NCBI GenBank assembly: GCA_029555965.1
Contig: JAKQHY010000104.1
Coordinates: 1-45,886, forward strand
DNA length: 45,886 nt
Reading direction: 5' to 3'
DNA from: Chloroflexota bacterium
Lineage (GTDB): Bacteria; Chloroflexota; Anaerolineae; B4-G1; SLSP01
Shown here: positions 1-8,224 of the stretch, one piece after another
Position numbering within the stretch: position 1 is the stretch's first letter
Layout: the number at the start of each line of letters is the position of its first letter
Made by a program: the position numbers and the translations under genes
Notes under the pieces: model-generated
Databases searched by the model: none
Seen by the model: the letters and a program-made list of their open reading frames with translations, nothing else
What the model was told of the DNA's origin: nothing

Positions 1-2
1 AC

Positions 3-623
3 TTCTGTCTGGACAACTTAGCGACCGTGAGCCGGGAGAAACACGCCTACTGGCTCAGCCGCTATTTGTACGGCACCACGGTCTACACGGCGGCGGGGGA
101 AGCGCTGAACCTGTTAGCCACCTTGCGCGCGACCACCGCAAATCACTTGGACCTGGCGATTCAGCTAGGCGCCACCCACCGGTTGCCGTGCCGGCTGATC
201 GCCAGCCGCGCCCCACAGGAGGTCGCCGACCGCCGCCGCCAACACGCCTACGAGCAAGCGCGCAAGAAAGGGCGCACCCCTAGCGCCGACTATCTGGCGC
301 TGTTGGCCTGGACGCTGTTCGTCACCAATGTCCCTGCGGCCATGCTGACCGGGGAGCAAGTCATGACCCTCTACCGCGTGCGTTGGCAAGTGGAAACGTT
401 GTTTCGGAATAGCAAACAACTCGCGGGCTTGGCGATGTGCCAATGCCGCGTGCCGCAAGCGATGGTTCGGCATGTCACCCTGGTCTTTGTGACCTGCTTC
501 GTCCTGGATTTGTTGCGCACCGACCCGTCACAGACGACGGATGGTATTCGGCACCAACTCCAACTCGAAGTGGTCACCCAAGGGTTTGCCCCACCAACGC
601 CCCTGCGCGCCCGTACGATGTAA
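3..623 (+). CDS. IS4-family transposase, C-terminal part (cut by window edge)
   Basis: This is a DDE transposase that would catalyse cut-and-paste movement of an insertion sequence. The reading frame is open from the first bases of the window, so the N-terminus lies outside; a GTG at 27 is only an internal codon. The key evidence is LYRVRWQVETLFRNSK (roughly codons 123-138 of the visible part), which fits the IS4 signature Y-x2-R-x3-E-x6-K exactly, with E the last catalytic acid. After that helix come the hydrophobic strand VTLVFVTCFVLDLL and a short basic tail, as expected for the end of these proteins. A probable terminal inverted repeat lies about 25 bp downstream. The element interrupts the neighbouring lipoprotein hydrolase gene. 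Whether it is still active cannot be judged without the missing half. Confidence 0.85.
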   Translation, partial: FCLDNLATVSREKHAYWLSRYLYGTTVYTAAGEALNLLATLRATTANHLDLAIQLGATHRLPCRLIASRAPQEVADRRRQHAYEQARKKGRTPSADYLALLAWTLFVTNVPAAMLTGEQVMTLYRVRWQVETLFRNSKQLAGLAMCQCRVPQAMVRHVTLVFVTCFVLDLLRTDPSQTTDGIRHQLQLEVVTQGFAPPTPLRARTM

Positions 624-626
624 TTG

Positions 627-989
627 TCAATGTACTAAATCGAATAACCGCGTAACTACTAATATATAATCCAACGCAAAGCCTCCTGGTCCGCCGATGA
701 GAAAGACCACGGGATCGGGTTGTGGGTTTTGGCTTCTGCTTTTGACTGTAGCCACATGCAGACGCATGGTGCTGGAATCGCCTTGCGTCTGCTGGCGGTT
801 TTCGGGAACGGTTAAATAGCCGCACTCGATTTGGTATCCATTGGGCACAGTAAATTGACATTCTGCCTGTTCGTAGCCTAGGGGCTGCGCGTCGCGTGGG
901 GCCGGCCCGCCGCATGCGCTGAGTAGCACCGAACTGAGTAAAACTATGGACATGCTCAACTTAACCCTGGCAAGCAGTCTCCGTTTCAT
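627..989 (-). pseudogene. Lipoprotein alpha/beta hydrolase, 5' part, interrupted by IS4
   Basis: This is the start of a secreted, lipid-anchored alpha/beta hydrolase of the proline-iminopeptidase/TAP-like type. The ATG at 989 begins MKRRLL, a hydrophobic segment and a lipobox ending in LSAC, giving a cleaved type II signal peptide. About 90 residues follow that resemble the N-terminal strands of the family: CGYLTVPENR, then FLIGGPGGFA, the oxyanion-hole loop HGGPG-like motif. Coding similarity stops after ...ALDYI near 662. The last codons, to a chance stop at 627, come from the IS end. The catalytic Ser, Asp and His are missing, so the fragment cannot be an enzyme. The rest of the gene would be expected on the far side of the IS, outside the window. 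Confidence 0.7.
645..661 (+). repeat. Putative right terminal inverted repeat of the IS4 element
   Basis: The sequence TAACCGCGTAACTACTA lies between the transposase stop and the point where hydrolase coding sequence resumes. The 12-mer TAACCGCGTAAC occurs again at the right end of the small element at 15805-15925. Read outward-in on the minus strand, this end is TAGTAGTTACGCG and the small element's left end is TAGTCGTTACGCG, one mismatch in 13. The exact end base is inferred from where the interrupted reading frame restarts (just after 661). Confidence 0.6.
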
Positions 990-1135
990 CGCTCTATCCT
1001 TTTGACCAAAATGGTTACTACCTTGCCTGATTCTAATGTTAAATTGAGCGCCTGTCATCGTCCATACGGATAAAGTTGAATTGTCCTCAGGTACACTGTC
1101 GGCGGCCAAACCGATCATCGGGAAACCATACTGTG

Positions 1136-1400
1136 TTATCCAGTTGTTCTTCTTACTACAATGACCACATAGCCCTTTTTGTGCCCCTGCTCCACATAAC
1201 GGTTTGCTTCGGCGGTTTGTTCGAGCGGGAAGCGTTTGTCAATCAGCGTCTTAACCTTCCCGGATTCGGCCAGCGTTTTGATGAAAACCAGGTCTATGGC
1301 GCTTTCGCTGGCTATGGCGCAAATGACTTTTTACGGCTCAAGAGGCATCCGCCCCACCCACCGCCGAAAACGAAGGCCCAGCAGATGGCGAGGATGCGGT
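1136..1400 (-). pseudogene. Zinc-type (MDR) alcohol dehydrogenase/quinone oxidoreductase, decayed 3' end
   Basis: Read on the minus strand, 1330-1136 encodes a clear C-terminus of the medium-chain dehydrogenase/reductase superfamily: [20 protein letters not shown], then [20 protein letters not shown] and [15 protein letters not shown] before a TAA stop. The pattern '[23 protein letters not shown]' is typical of NADPH:quinone oxidoreductase-like proteins. Upstream the frame is broken: there is an in-frame TAA at 1331-1333, and the preceding ~70 bp can be read in more than one frame. Neither the catalytic domain nor the Rossmann GxGxxG survives. It is a relic about 65-85 codons long, lying immediately downstream of the DUF4386 gene. 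Confidence 0.7.
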
Positions 1401-1407
1401 CATCCTT

Positions 1408-2226
1408 CTACTCCTTTGTGGGTCGTTGGCTCAACCGGAACAAATCCCGCGCCAGCAGCGGGAACCATACCAGATACAAAGTGCCGCCAACCATCAAAAG
1501 CATCGCGCCAAGCTCCGGCAAGAAGAAACCCACCAGCATGTGCAACAAATCGAGGCCATGCGTCACAATGCCCACATACGCCGTGGCTTTGGTGAAAGCC
1601 TTACTGGAAAGCATGACGATGGAGATCAGGGTCGTCGCCGTTTGCAACAGGACGCCCCCGATAAGCGCGCCGGTACCACGCCACATGTCGGAGGCGATTA
1701 GCGCCTCACCGGCGGCCAGCAATTGCGCTCTTTGCGCGGCATCTGTCGCGGCGGCAAACTTATCGCTCAGCGGCGCCAGGGATAGTGCGGAAGGGGTAGC
1801 CAGGAAAAGTGTCAACCCGGCGCAGCCGAGAAGCGTAGCGAGCGCGGCGTAATCGTGATGCGCGTTCTTGAGCGCGGTGTAGAGTCCCAGAAAAAGCAGA
1901 TAGTACAGCGGCATACAGCAAACGGTCAACAAATCCAACCGCAAAAGTCCTACGAACTTGTTTGCCTGCAACATGGCAAAGACCCCTTCTGTGGTTTCCG
2001 GCGGCAGTCCTAAAGTGAGCATCACGACCATCGTAACCAAGGAATAGAGGAGCAGGATGAGGGTGGCTATTCCACTCATAGCATAGAGATTGGGCCACGC
2101 CCTCGGTTCCCGCTTTGTATCTGCGCCGGAGGCTGAATTCATACCGTGATTGTGTGTGACGGGTGACATTTTAGGGCGCGTGACCGGCACGCCAGCCGGC
2201 GCTGATTCCTGACTGAATTGTTTCAT
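1408..2226 (-). CDS. DUF4386-type integral membrane protein
   Basis: A 272-residue multi-pass membrane protein of unknown function. I start it at the ATG at 2226 (MKQFSQESAP) because AGGAAAGGGG sits 6 nt upstream; an ATG at 2274 in the same frame lacks such a site. After a soluble, low-complexity N-terminus come about six hydrophobic helices, including the stretches LYAMSGIATLILLLYSLV, LTVCCMPLYYLLFLGLYTAL, CAGLTLFLATPSALSL and GALIGGVLLQTATTLISIVM. The pattern AML-ANK-GLLRLD-PLYYLLFLGLY resembles DUF4386 proteins, a family without an assigned reaction. A paralogue near 41.1-41.6 kb on the other strand is truncated and frameshifted. No regulatory signal was seen beyond the ribosome-binding site. 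Confidence 0.75.
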   Translation of the reverse strand: MKQFSQESAPAGVPVTRPKMSPVTHNHGMNSASGADTKREPRAWPNLYAMSGIATLILLLYSLVTMVVMLTLGLPPETTEGVFAMLQANKFVGLLRLDLLTVCCMPLYYLLFLGLYTALKNAHHDYAALATLLGCAGLTLFLATPSALSLAPLSDKFAAATDAAQRAQLLAAGEALIASDMWRGTGALIGGVLLQTATTLISIVMLSSKAFTKATAYVGIVTHGLDLLHMLVGFFLPELGAMLLMVGGTLYLVWFPLLARDLFRLSQRPTKE

Positions 2227-2322
2227 CACAAACCCCTTTCCTGCGATGGCTGTTTGGTGCAGCGTTTGCACCATCTATGCAACGCAGCGGGAGCGTGCTT
2301 TATTCGGGCGCTCACAACCGGT

Positions 2323-3189
2323 TCAGTCTTTCACGCGCGCGAATATCGTGAATGAGAAGCCGGCTGCCACCAGGGCAATACCGAACGTGATCGCCATGTC
2401 CAGCACATTGCCTTGTCCGTAAGACAGGTGAAACAGCCACAGGAAAACACTCAGAGCGATAAAAACCATGAAGGTTGTAAAGGCCAGCACGGTGGCCGCC
2501 AGGTAACCCCAGGTTTTGCCGCGCCACAAGGCCAGACCGCCGAGGAGGTGGAGTGGAATCATGATGCCGAATTCGAGCGACGCCAGTTCGAGTGTAGTGT
2601 AATGATCCAGGGATGCCGGTGGGGCGCCGGTGGTGTACGCGGCTATCACTTCGGCCATGTACTGCGCCAGGAGAATCAACCCTACCGCCAGTACGTAAAC
2701 CGCCACCGCTTTCCGGGGAAAGTTGCCCGCCAGTTTGGCCGGTAGACCGGCAAAATCCATCTGCGCCAGGGTCAGGTATAAGCCGAATCCCCCGATAGAA
2801 TAGAGCGCCGTCCAAACCAGAAACAGGGCATTGAACGCATTGCCCATCACGCCGATCATGTAGATGTAGGCCAAATAGGTGAAGAGCGCCGCCAGCAGCA
2901 ATTGCCCGCGAAAGTTGCCACGGCGATACAGCCATAGGCCGACGCTGAACAAGGGCAACACAATCGCCAGGTTGGCCCAATCGAAACTGCGAAAGGCGAT
3001 GGCTTTGTACGTGTTATCGAAACGATAAGGCCCGGCGCCGCCATAGATTTGAACCTCTTCGCCACGTGGGGTGGTAAACGGATAGGGCGCGCCACCATCG
3101 TCCCATAGGATGGCGGTCAAAGAGGCGGCCAGGAGTAGGAGTATTGCCAGGACAGACAGAATGGAGAGGGTGCTGTGTTTATCGTTCAT
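2323..3189 (-). CDS. Multi-pass membrane protein, unknown function
   Basis: A 288-residue protein with an N-terminal hydrophobic helix (residues 7-27), a polar extracytoplasmic-looking loop of about 50 residues (DDGGAPYPFTTPRGEEVQ...), then about seven further hydrophobic segments to the C-terminus. The ATG at 3189 is well supported by GGAGG eight bases upstream. I see no catalytic motif and cannot name the family with confidence. The loop after helix 1 is rich in aromatic and acidic residues, which might be a ligand-binding face, but that is speculation. It is separated from the DUF4386 gene by about 100 bp on the same strand and may be co-transcribed with it. Confidence 0.75.
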   Translation of the reverse strand: MNDKHSTLSILSVLAILLLLAASLTAILWDDGGAPYPFTTPRGEEVQIYGGAGPYRFDNTYKAIAFRSFDWANLAIVLPLFSVGLWLYRRGNFRGQLLLAALFTYLAYIYMIGVMGNAFNALFLVWTALYSIGGFGLYLTLAQMDFAGLPAKLAGNFPRKAVAVYVLAVGLILLAQYMAEVIAAYTTGAPPASLDHYTTLELASLEFGIMIPLHLLGGLALWRGKTWGYLAATVLAFTTFMVFIALSVFLWLFHLSYGQGNVLDMAITFGIALVAAGFSFTIFARVKD

Positions 3190-3613
3190 CGTTCATCCTC
3201 CAGGTACTTGTGTGAGTTGTGCGTGATCATACGTCTTTTTTGCGAAAGGTCGTTAAGCTCCGCTTTCCCCGATTTCGATTTTGAGTACGCTCCAACGTTC
3301 CGGCTGGTGACGAAGATGTTCTTGCTGGTCTACTCCTGCGGGATGACCGTCCTTTTTGGCGTCATCATCGTCCAATTGGAACATCGCATCCGGCACATCA
3401 AACGGTTATAAGGAAGTCGGCATGAAAAAAGCCGACTTTGAACGGACCGGGGTAGGGGACGATATCCTTTACAACAACGTGTGGAACAACTGGCGTTGAG
3501 CTTGGCCGGGCAAAGCCCGCGAGATTCAGACGTACCGGGAGGTGATGCTTGGGGATTCGCCGTGGGATGCGGAAGCGGTGACGGGCGGGCGGAGTGGGCT
3601 AAAGACATTGCCG
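3190..3613. other. Gene-poor 424-bp gap with ORF relics and a hairpin
   Basis: No convincing complete gene is present. On the plus strand, 3240-3411 reads as a hydrophobic helix followed by a basic tail (MTVLFGVIIVQLEHRIRHIKR) with a stop, which looks like the end of a membrane protein. Right after it, 3422-3499 gives a 25-codon frame (MKKADFERTGVGDDILYNN...), preceded by GGAAG, which stops early. An 8-bp stem (AAGTCGGC 3414-3421 with GCCGACTT 3431-3438) overlaps this start. These are probably remnants of a small rightward gene pair, but I could not assign them to a family. Confidence 0.4.
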
Positions 3614-4560
3614 TCATTCGTTAAGCAACGCGCCGAATGCCCACATCAGGTCGTTGGCGGAAATCTCCTGCGTTGGCTCATCGCCGCCCAGCCAGCCGGG
3701 TTTGCCGCCGGGCCAGGGGTGCAGGCCACCGACCACAGTGTATAACTCGACGTCTGCACCTTGATTACAGTCAGTATAAACCGTGTGGATGATGCTTCCT
3801 GTCTGTTCTTCCTGCGGCGCTGTGTCGCAACTATTGTGGCTAACCCAGAATGCGATGGTTTCCTCCACTGAAACAAAGTCCACGCCGGCCAGCGATTCTT
3901 CGCCGATGCCGCCCGCGTAGGGGGCGTGCCGGTCGCCGTCGCCGTGAAAGTGGATCACCGGCACGGGGCGCTCGGGCTGGCACGTCTCGATATTCTGCGT
4001 CGCCGCGACCGGCCCGATGGCGGCAATCACATCAGAAAGCTCGCAGGCCAGGCGATGGGCCATGATCGCTCCGTTCGACATGCCGGTGGCATAAATCCGC
4101 TGCGGGTCCACGTTGGCGACGCCGGTTAGGTCTACGATGAGCGTCCTGACAAATCCGACATCGTCTACGTCGTTCTCGACGGCGTAGCCACAACACGTTC
4201 CGCCGTTCCAGGTGAATAACTTCTCCTTGAGCGGGCCTGTGCCGTTGGGATAGACGACGATGAAGTTCTCGCTGTCCGCCGTTGCCGTGAAGCCGGTCAT
4301 CCGCTGCACGTTTTCGGCGTTGCCGCCCCCGCCGTGGAAGACGATCACAATCGGGGGCGGCTGCTCCGGGTCGTAGCGGGCGGGATGTGGACGATATAGG
4401 AGCGTTCGAGGCCATCGTGTGTCAGGACGTGGGTTGTGTCGCCAGGGACGAGCGTCTCCGGGGGCGCGGCACGGCGACCGGCAAGCTGGCATGCCATGAG
4501 CAAAATGAGCGCCAGAAAAAGGCCGAAGGCGTATTGATGGCGTTCTGATCCAGGCATCAT
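3614..4560 (-). pseudogene. Lipoprotein PHB-depolymerase/feruloyl-esterase-like hydrolase (CE1/LpqC type), frameshifted
   Basis: This gene would encode a secreted serine esterase of the polyhydroxybutyrate depolymerase/LpqC family, but it is split by a frameshift near 4375-4385. The first frame (from the ATG at 4560) has a signal peptide with lipobox LMAC and runs to RSYIVHIPPA. The second frame continues with RYDPEQPPPIVIVFHGGGGN. The remainder is intact: HGGGGN oxyanion loop, GMSNGA nucleophile elbow, HGDGDRHAPY with the acid Asp, and GGLHPWPG with the His. Since every catalytic residue is present, the frameshift is either recent or a sequencing error. It starts 15 bp after the upstream membrane gene and is probably in its operon. 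Confidence 0.75.
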
Positions 4561-4575
4561 AAGCTTTTCAATCCC

Positions 4576-5361
4576 TCACGACTGCCGGTTGCGTTCCAGC
4601 GTGGGCAGGAACAGCGCTGTCAACGGGATAACCAGCAGCGGGAGATGCATCACCCCCATCCAGCGCATATCAGGATTGAACCAGTGGCTCAGGTTGTACA
4701 TCCCATAAATCAGCCCGTTGAAGGCCGTCACCCGGAGGGCGAAGCGATCAACCTTTGGGTAAAACAGGATCAGCAGGAACAGAAACACCGGCGTCATAAA
4801 GCAGTAGGTCAGCCCGTAATCCGGCGAGGTCAGCAAAAGCAGTGGATTGAAGTTTGGAACAACTTTACTGCCGTCTGTTCCGATGGGCGACCAGAAGACG
4901 AGCAGCGCCAACGGGGCCAAAGCCCAACGCCAGGGCGGGACATCGTTGAATGAGGCTTGTAGACGATCCTTCCCCGCCACCCATAGCCAAAGCAGCCCCA
5001 GCAACCCTGTGGCGACGAGTGCGCCGGTCTGCACGGCAAAACCGTACGTCTCGGTCATTGTGTTCGTCTGCAAGGCGGCGATCAACAGATAATTGACGCC
5101 AAAATAGGCCGCTGTCGCACGCCCGGCACTCTGCGGGCGGAAGATCACCAGCGCGATGACGGCTAACGTGGCGACGTGAAACACCCAGCCCCATGCCTGG
5201 TACGGGACAATGGACACCATCAAGATGCTCATAATCACATCCTGCGTGTTGCGGGGATCATAGGGGACTTGCGTGATGGGCGGCAGCATCGAGAGGATAA
5301 CCAGCAGCCCATAAACTACGGGGTAAAACCATTTACGTGATCTCAAATCTTTGCGCTCCAT
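4576..5361 (-). CDS. Multi-pass membrane protein, unknown function
   Basis: A 261-residue protein with about seven hydrophobic helices, a short basic N-terminus (MERKDLRSRK) and a C-terminus ending in charged residues. The ATG at 5361 is preceded by AAAGGAG at good spacing. Conserved-looking polar spots between helices (PPITQVPYDPRNTQD, and SHWFNPDMRWMGVMHLPL near the C-terminus) suggest a functional pocket, but I recognise no family. It lies directly upstream of the frameshifted esterase, with 15 bp between them. No promoter was identified. Confidence 0.75.
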   Translation of the reverse strand: MERKDLRSRKWFYPVVYGLLVILSMLPPITQVPYDPRNTQDVIMSILMVSIVPYQAWGWVFHVATLAVIALVIFRPQSAGRATAAYFGVNYLLIAALQTNTMTETYGFAVQTGALVATGLLGLLWLWVAGKDRLQASFNDVPPWRWALAPLALLVFWSPIGTDGSKVVPNFNPLLLLTSPDYGLTYCFMTPVFLFLLILFYPKVDRFALRVTAFNGLIYGMYNLSHWFNPDMRWMGVMHLPLLVIPLTALFLPTLERNRQS

Positions 5362-5486
5362 CCGTCAACTCCTTTACACTGTTTAGTGGGCATACACTTC
5401 ATTGACTGGTCGTTTTTGACAACGGATATACGAGAAAGCGCCGCCAAAAACATTCCATACCCTGGTAAATATGAAGGCATGGTGGA

Positions 5487-6269
5487 CTATCCCGCGCGCG
5501 CCATCAAATACTTGCCGAGGCGCGTCACTAAGCGCCGGGGCGTGAAGCGAATGGAGAGCGCCAGCAACTTATTGAACAGCCCCGGCACAACGGTCGTTTT
5601 CCCCTTCAGCATACCGGCGTATCCGGCTTGAGCCACCTGGCTCGCATTCATCGAAGACAGCCGGAACAGGCGGATGTTTTCAATGTCGGCGCGACGCGCA
5701 AAGTCGGTGCGGGTGGGGCCGGGGCATAGACACGTTACTGAAACGCCGGTGTGCTCCAAATCCCTGGCAATCGCCTCCGAGAAATTGAGGACGTAGGCTT
5801 TCGTCGCGCAGTAGATCGCGTTGAACGGCGCCGGGGCAAAGCCACCGGTCGAAGCCACGTTGAGGATGCGTCCACTGCCACGTTGGAGCATCTCCGGGAG
5901 TAACAACATGGTCAGATGCGTCAAGGCGGTCAGGTTAACCTGTATCAAAGACAACTGTTGGGCTACGTCGGTGTCCTGGATCGGCCCATAGACCTGCGTG
6001 CCGGCGTTGTTCACCAGGAAATCCACCGTGATGCCCTGGGCCTGTAGCGTTTGATGAATCACCTCCGGCGCACCGGGCTGCGCCAGGTCTTGAGGGATCA
6101 CAGTCACATCAACGCCGTACTTCGCCCGTAGGTCTGCGGCCAGAGATCCCAGCCGCTCCCGGTCGCGGGCCACCAACGCCAGATTGACGCCATCCTGGGC
6201 GAACAACGGCGCCAATTCTCGCCCGATGCCGCTCGATGCTCCTGTAATCAAAGCTGTTTGTCGTTTCAT
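5487..6269 (-). CDS. Short-chain dehydrogenase/reductase (SDR), copy 1
   Basis: A 260-residue classical SDR, predicted to be a soluble NAD(P)-dependent oxidoreductase. Motifs in order are TGASSGIG (residues 9-16, cofactor loop), NNAG (87-90), catalytic Ser140 in NVASTGGF, Tyr153 and Lys157 in YCATK, and PGPTRTDF after strand 6. The extended C-terminus with FTPRRLVTRLGKYL resembles the DltE/YqjQ-like branch whose substrates are unknown. Two other copies lie in the window (8872-9654 and 39772-40554). The first ~85 nt of this copy are almost identical to those of the 8872-9654 copy, while the rest has diverged more. It is followed by about 110 bp before the next membrane gene. Confidence 0.93.
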   Translation of the reverse strand: MKRQTALITGASSGIGRELAPLFAQDGVNLALVARDRERLGSLAADLRAKYGVDVTVIPQDLAQPGAPEVIHQTLQAQGITVDFLVNNAGTQVYGPIQDTDVAQQLSLIQVNLTALTHLTMLLLPEMLQRGSGRILNVASTGGFAPAPFNAIYCATKAYVLNFSEAIARDLEHTGVSVTCLCPGPTRTDFARRADIENIRLFRLSSMNASQVAQAGYAGMLKGKTTVVPGLFNKLLALSIRFTPRRLVTRLGKYLMARAG

Positions 6270-6316
6270 AGGCCGTAGCTCCTTCTATTTAGGATTCCTT
6301 TTTGTCTATTGTGCAG

Positions 6317-6682
6317 TTAGAGATCTTTTGTCTCTTCAATCCAGCGCTCTATAACTTTTTTGAAAAGATCTCTTTTGGCTAAAAATACGGCAAGATCAGA
6401 AAAGGTCACTGTGGCGCGTATATTAGAGTTCCACTCAAGCAATCCTGTATCATCTGTATACAAATGAGGTGCTTTTTTGTCTTCTTTCGGTTTCGCGCCA
6501 GTGTGAAGGATAAGTCCCACTCTATCCTTTTTATGAAGCGTAATTGTCATACGGTCTTTACCGTTATAACAAAAGGTTGGCGCGTTCCATTTGATGGTTT
6601 CGGTCAAAGTGGGGCACGCTTCAAGTATGGCGATAAGTAACGCCTCAACAAGTGGCTTTCGCTCATCATCAAGTTCGGTCAT
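6317..6682 (-). CDS. DUF1801 domain protein
   Basis: A 121-residue single-domain protein of the DUF1801 family (frataxin-like alpha/beta fold; function not established). The family hallmark IKWNAPTFCYNGKDRMTITLH lies at about residues 33-53, followed by GLILHTGAK and a helical end. The gene is visibly more AT-rich than everything around it, with AAA/GAT-rich codons, which suggests recent arrival. The first ATG (6682) has no Shine-Dalgarno site. A good GAGGAG (6716-6711) instead precedes an in-frame ATA at 6703-6701 by 7 nt. The expected family N-terminus (MKTHQEF...-like) starts there, so the original start may have mutated from ATG to ATA. Confidence 0.85.
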   Translation of the reverse strand: MTELDDERKPLVEALLIAILEACPTLTETIKWNAPTFCYNGKDRMTITLHKKDRVGLILHTGAKPKEDKKAPHLYTDDTGLLEWNSNIRATVTFSDLAVFLAKRDLFKKVIERWIEETKDL

Positions 6683-6770
6683 AAATTCTTGGTGTGTCTT
6701 TATTATACGTCTCCTCTCATAGCTATGTTATTTTGGCCTTGAATCTTGCGAGAACTTAGGGTTTGGTCGT

Positions 6771-7030
6771 TCAACAGATCGCAAGGCTGTGCGCCAACCA
6801 CTGCGCCAGAATGGCGTTGTACTCGGTCGCGTGCTCGGCAAAGGGCAGATGCCCCGCCCCGGCGATGACGGCCAATTCAGCGCCCTTGACTAGGCCGGCG
6901 ATCTGCTGCGCCTGTGCGGGCGGCACGATAGGATCGCGGTCGCCGGTCAGCGCCAACGTGGGCGCGGTGATGCGCGGCAGCCAATCGCTGATGTCAATCT
7001 CAGGCATCCGGTAAAAGTAGTGCATCATGG
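6771..7030 (-). pseudogene. Alpha/beta hydrolase, 3' fragment (copy of the 11065-11937 gene)
   Basis: These 85 codons match the C-terminal third of the intact hydrolase at 11065-11937 almost residue for residue (HYFYRMPEIDISDWLPRIT, LTGDRDPIVPP, AGAGHLPFAE). They retain the acid Asp and the His but lack the nucleophile half. The DNA similarity to the intact copy ends abruptly near 7030, where it joins the 3' end of the M50 protease gene. The last codons (HSLAIC) differ from the intact copy. It is a relic of a tandem duplication and has no start signal of its own. Confidence 0.8.
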
Positions 7031-8190
7031 CATTTATCTTTACCTACCGCAACTGCGCAACCCTCATTCGCTAAGCAATGCGCCTGTGTCTGTAGTTCCA
7101 GCAGCCACTCTTTTTCAGCTATGGCGCCGCCGCGGTCCATGCTGCGGTCAATCTGAGACAGCGCCAGATCGATGGCGGTTATCGCTTCCTGGAGATCACC
7201 CTTGCTCAATGCCACAGCCGCCTTGGCCCTGGCCCGGGTATGCGCTTCGACAAATCCGCCTGCTCCTTTTTTCAAAGATTCCGCAGCGCCCTCGGGATCG
7301 CGGCGATAGCGGGCCTGAAAATAGGCCAACTCTAGCCATAATCCCGGCCGCAATTCCGCCGGATAGGCTTCTGCCAACGCCAGCGCACGATCCAATTCAG
7401 CGCCGGCGTGATCGATCTGGCCCAGATCGAGATAATAGTAAAAAGCGAAATGATGCGCGGCGGCCGCGATCTGGTCCAGCCGTTGTTCCGCCAGTTCGAG
7501 AAGGCGGGCGACTAACGCCGCATCCCATTCCCGTGGTCGCCTGCCATTGAACGAATAGGCGGAGAGGGTCAGCATCAGCAGGCGGCGCTCCGCGCGGTGT
7601 CCGCCTCTCATAAGGTCGAGATATTGTCCGCCGTCGCTGGCAAAACCGCTGCTGCTAAAGGGAATCAGCGTAGCAACGCCGGTCATCAGCGCTATCGCTG
7701 CCACGATAACCAGAAAAAAGCCGCCCTGGTTGACAAGGACGGAGTGCGGTTGCGTCGTTTGTAGCAGGGCAAGGCCGAGTATGCTGAAAACACCGAGGCA
7801 GAAACTGGCAATGGGTCCGCCGAGGATATACCGCGCCATGCGACTAGGTTCGCTCTCGGCAACAGGCGGAATCATCAAAGCCAGCCCGCCAAAGGTGTTG
7901 AGCGAGGTGTTCCAACGCCAGCGCACCCGCCCCTGCTCGCGCACCCACTTGAAGGGGCCGACAACGAGCATGATAAAAGAATAGCCTGCGAGCTTGCCGC
8001 CGATGACATGACCCAGTTCATGAATCAGAATGGCAATCAGAAGCGCAGTGATGAGTTGAATGGTTAATCCGAACACGCCCGGCGGCGAAAAGGCGAGTGA
8101 AGTGAGCATCGCTTTGCTGGACGAGCCGATCAGCCAGCCTACAGCGCCGCCGCCGATGAGAATTCCGCAAGAGACGAGTATTTTTTTCAA
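7000..8190 (-). CDS. M50 (site-2 protease-like) membrane metalloprotease with helical C-terminal domain
   Basis: This protein has the features of an intramembrane zinc protease. Numbered from the start below, a first helix (residues 5-24) is followed by a helix carrying HELGH (57-61), whose two His and Glu are the zinc site. GGP and several more helices follow, then ASDGGQYLDL, which supplies the second metal/active-site motif of M50 enzymes. The C-terminal ~170 residues are soluble, alpha-helical and TPR-like (repeated AL-LAE-YPAELR, A-AAVALSKGDLQEA). I choose the TTG at 8190 because AGGGAG lies nine bases upstream and 34 bp separate it from the preceding gene; an in-frame ATG at 8262 would overlap that gene. 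The last ~10 codons run into DNA of the hydrolase fragment, so the natural C-terminus has been replaced. Confidence 0.82.
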   Translation of the reverse strand: MKKILVSCGILIGGGAVGWLIGSSSKAMLTSLAFSPPGVFGLTIQLITALLIAILIHELGHVIGGKLAGYSFIMLVVGPFKWVREQGRVRWRWNTSLNTFGGLALMIPPVAESEPSRMARYILGGPIASFCLGVFSILGLALLQTTQPHSVLVNQGGFFLVIVAAIALMTGVATLIPFSSSGFASDGGQYLDLMRGGHRAERRLLMLTLSAYSFNGRRPREWDAALVARLLELAEQRLDQIAAAAHHFAFYYYLDLGQIDHAGAELDRALALAEAYPAELRPGLWLELAYFQARYRRDPEGAAESLKKGAGGFVEAHTRARAKAAVALSKGDLQEAITAIDLALSQIDRSMDRGGAIAEKEWLLELQTQAHCLANEGCAVAVGKDKCHDALLLPDA

Positions 8191-8224
8191 GTTTTGTTCT
8201 CCCTGGTTTGTTTTATCGAGAGTC

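Noticed and set aside
1076-1852. 258-codon plus-strand frame across the MDR relic and DUF4386 gene
   Set aside because: No domain and Ser/Arg-rich; the minus strand gives recognisable proteins throughout.
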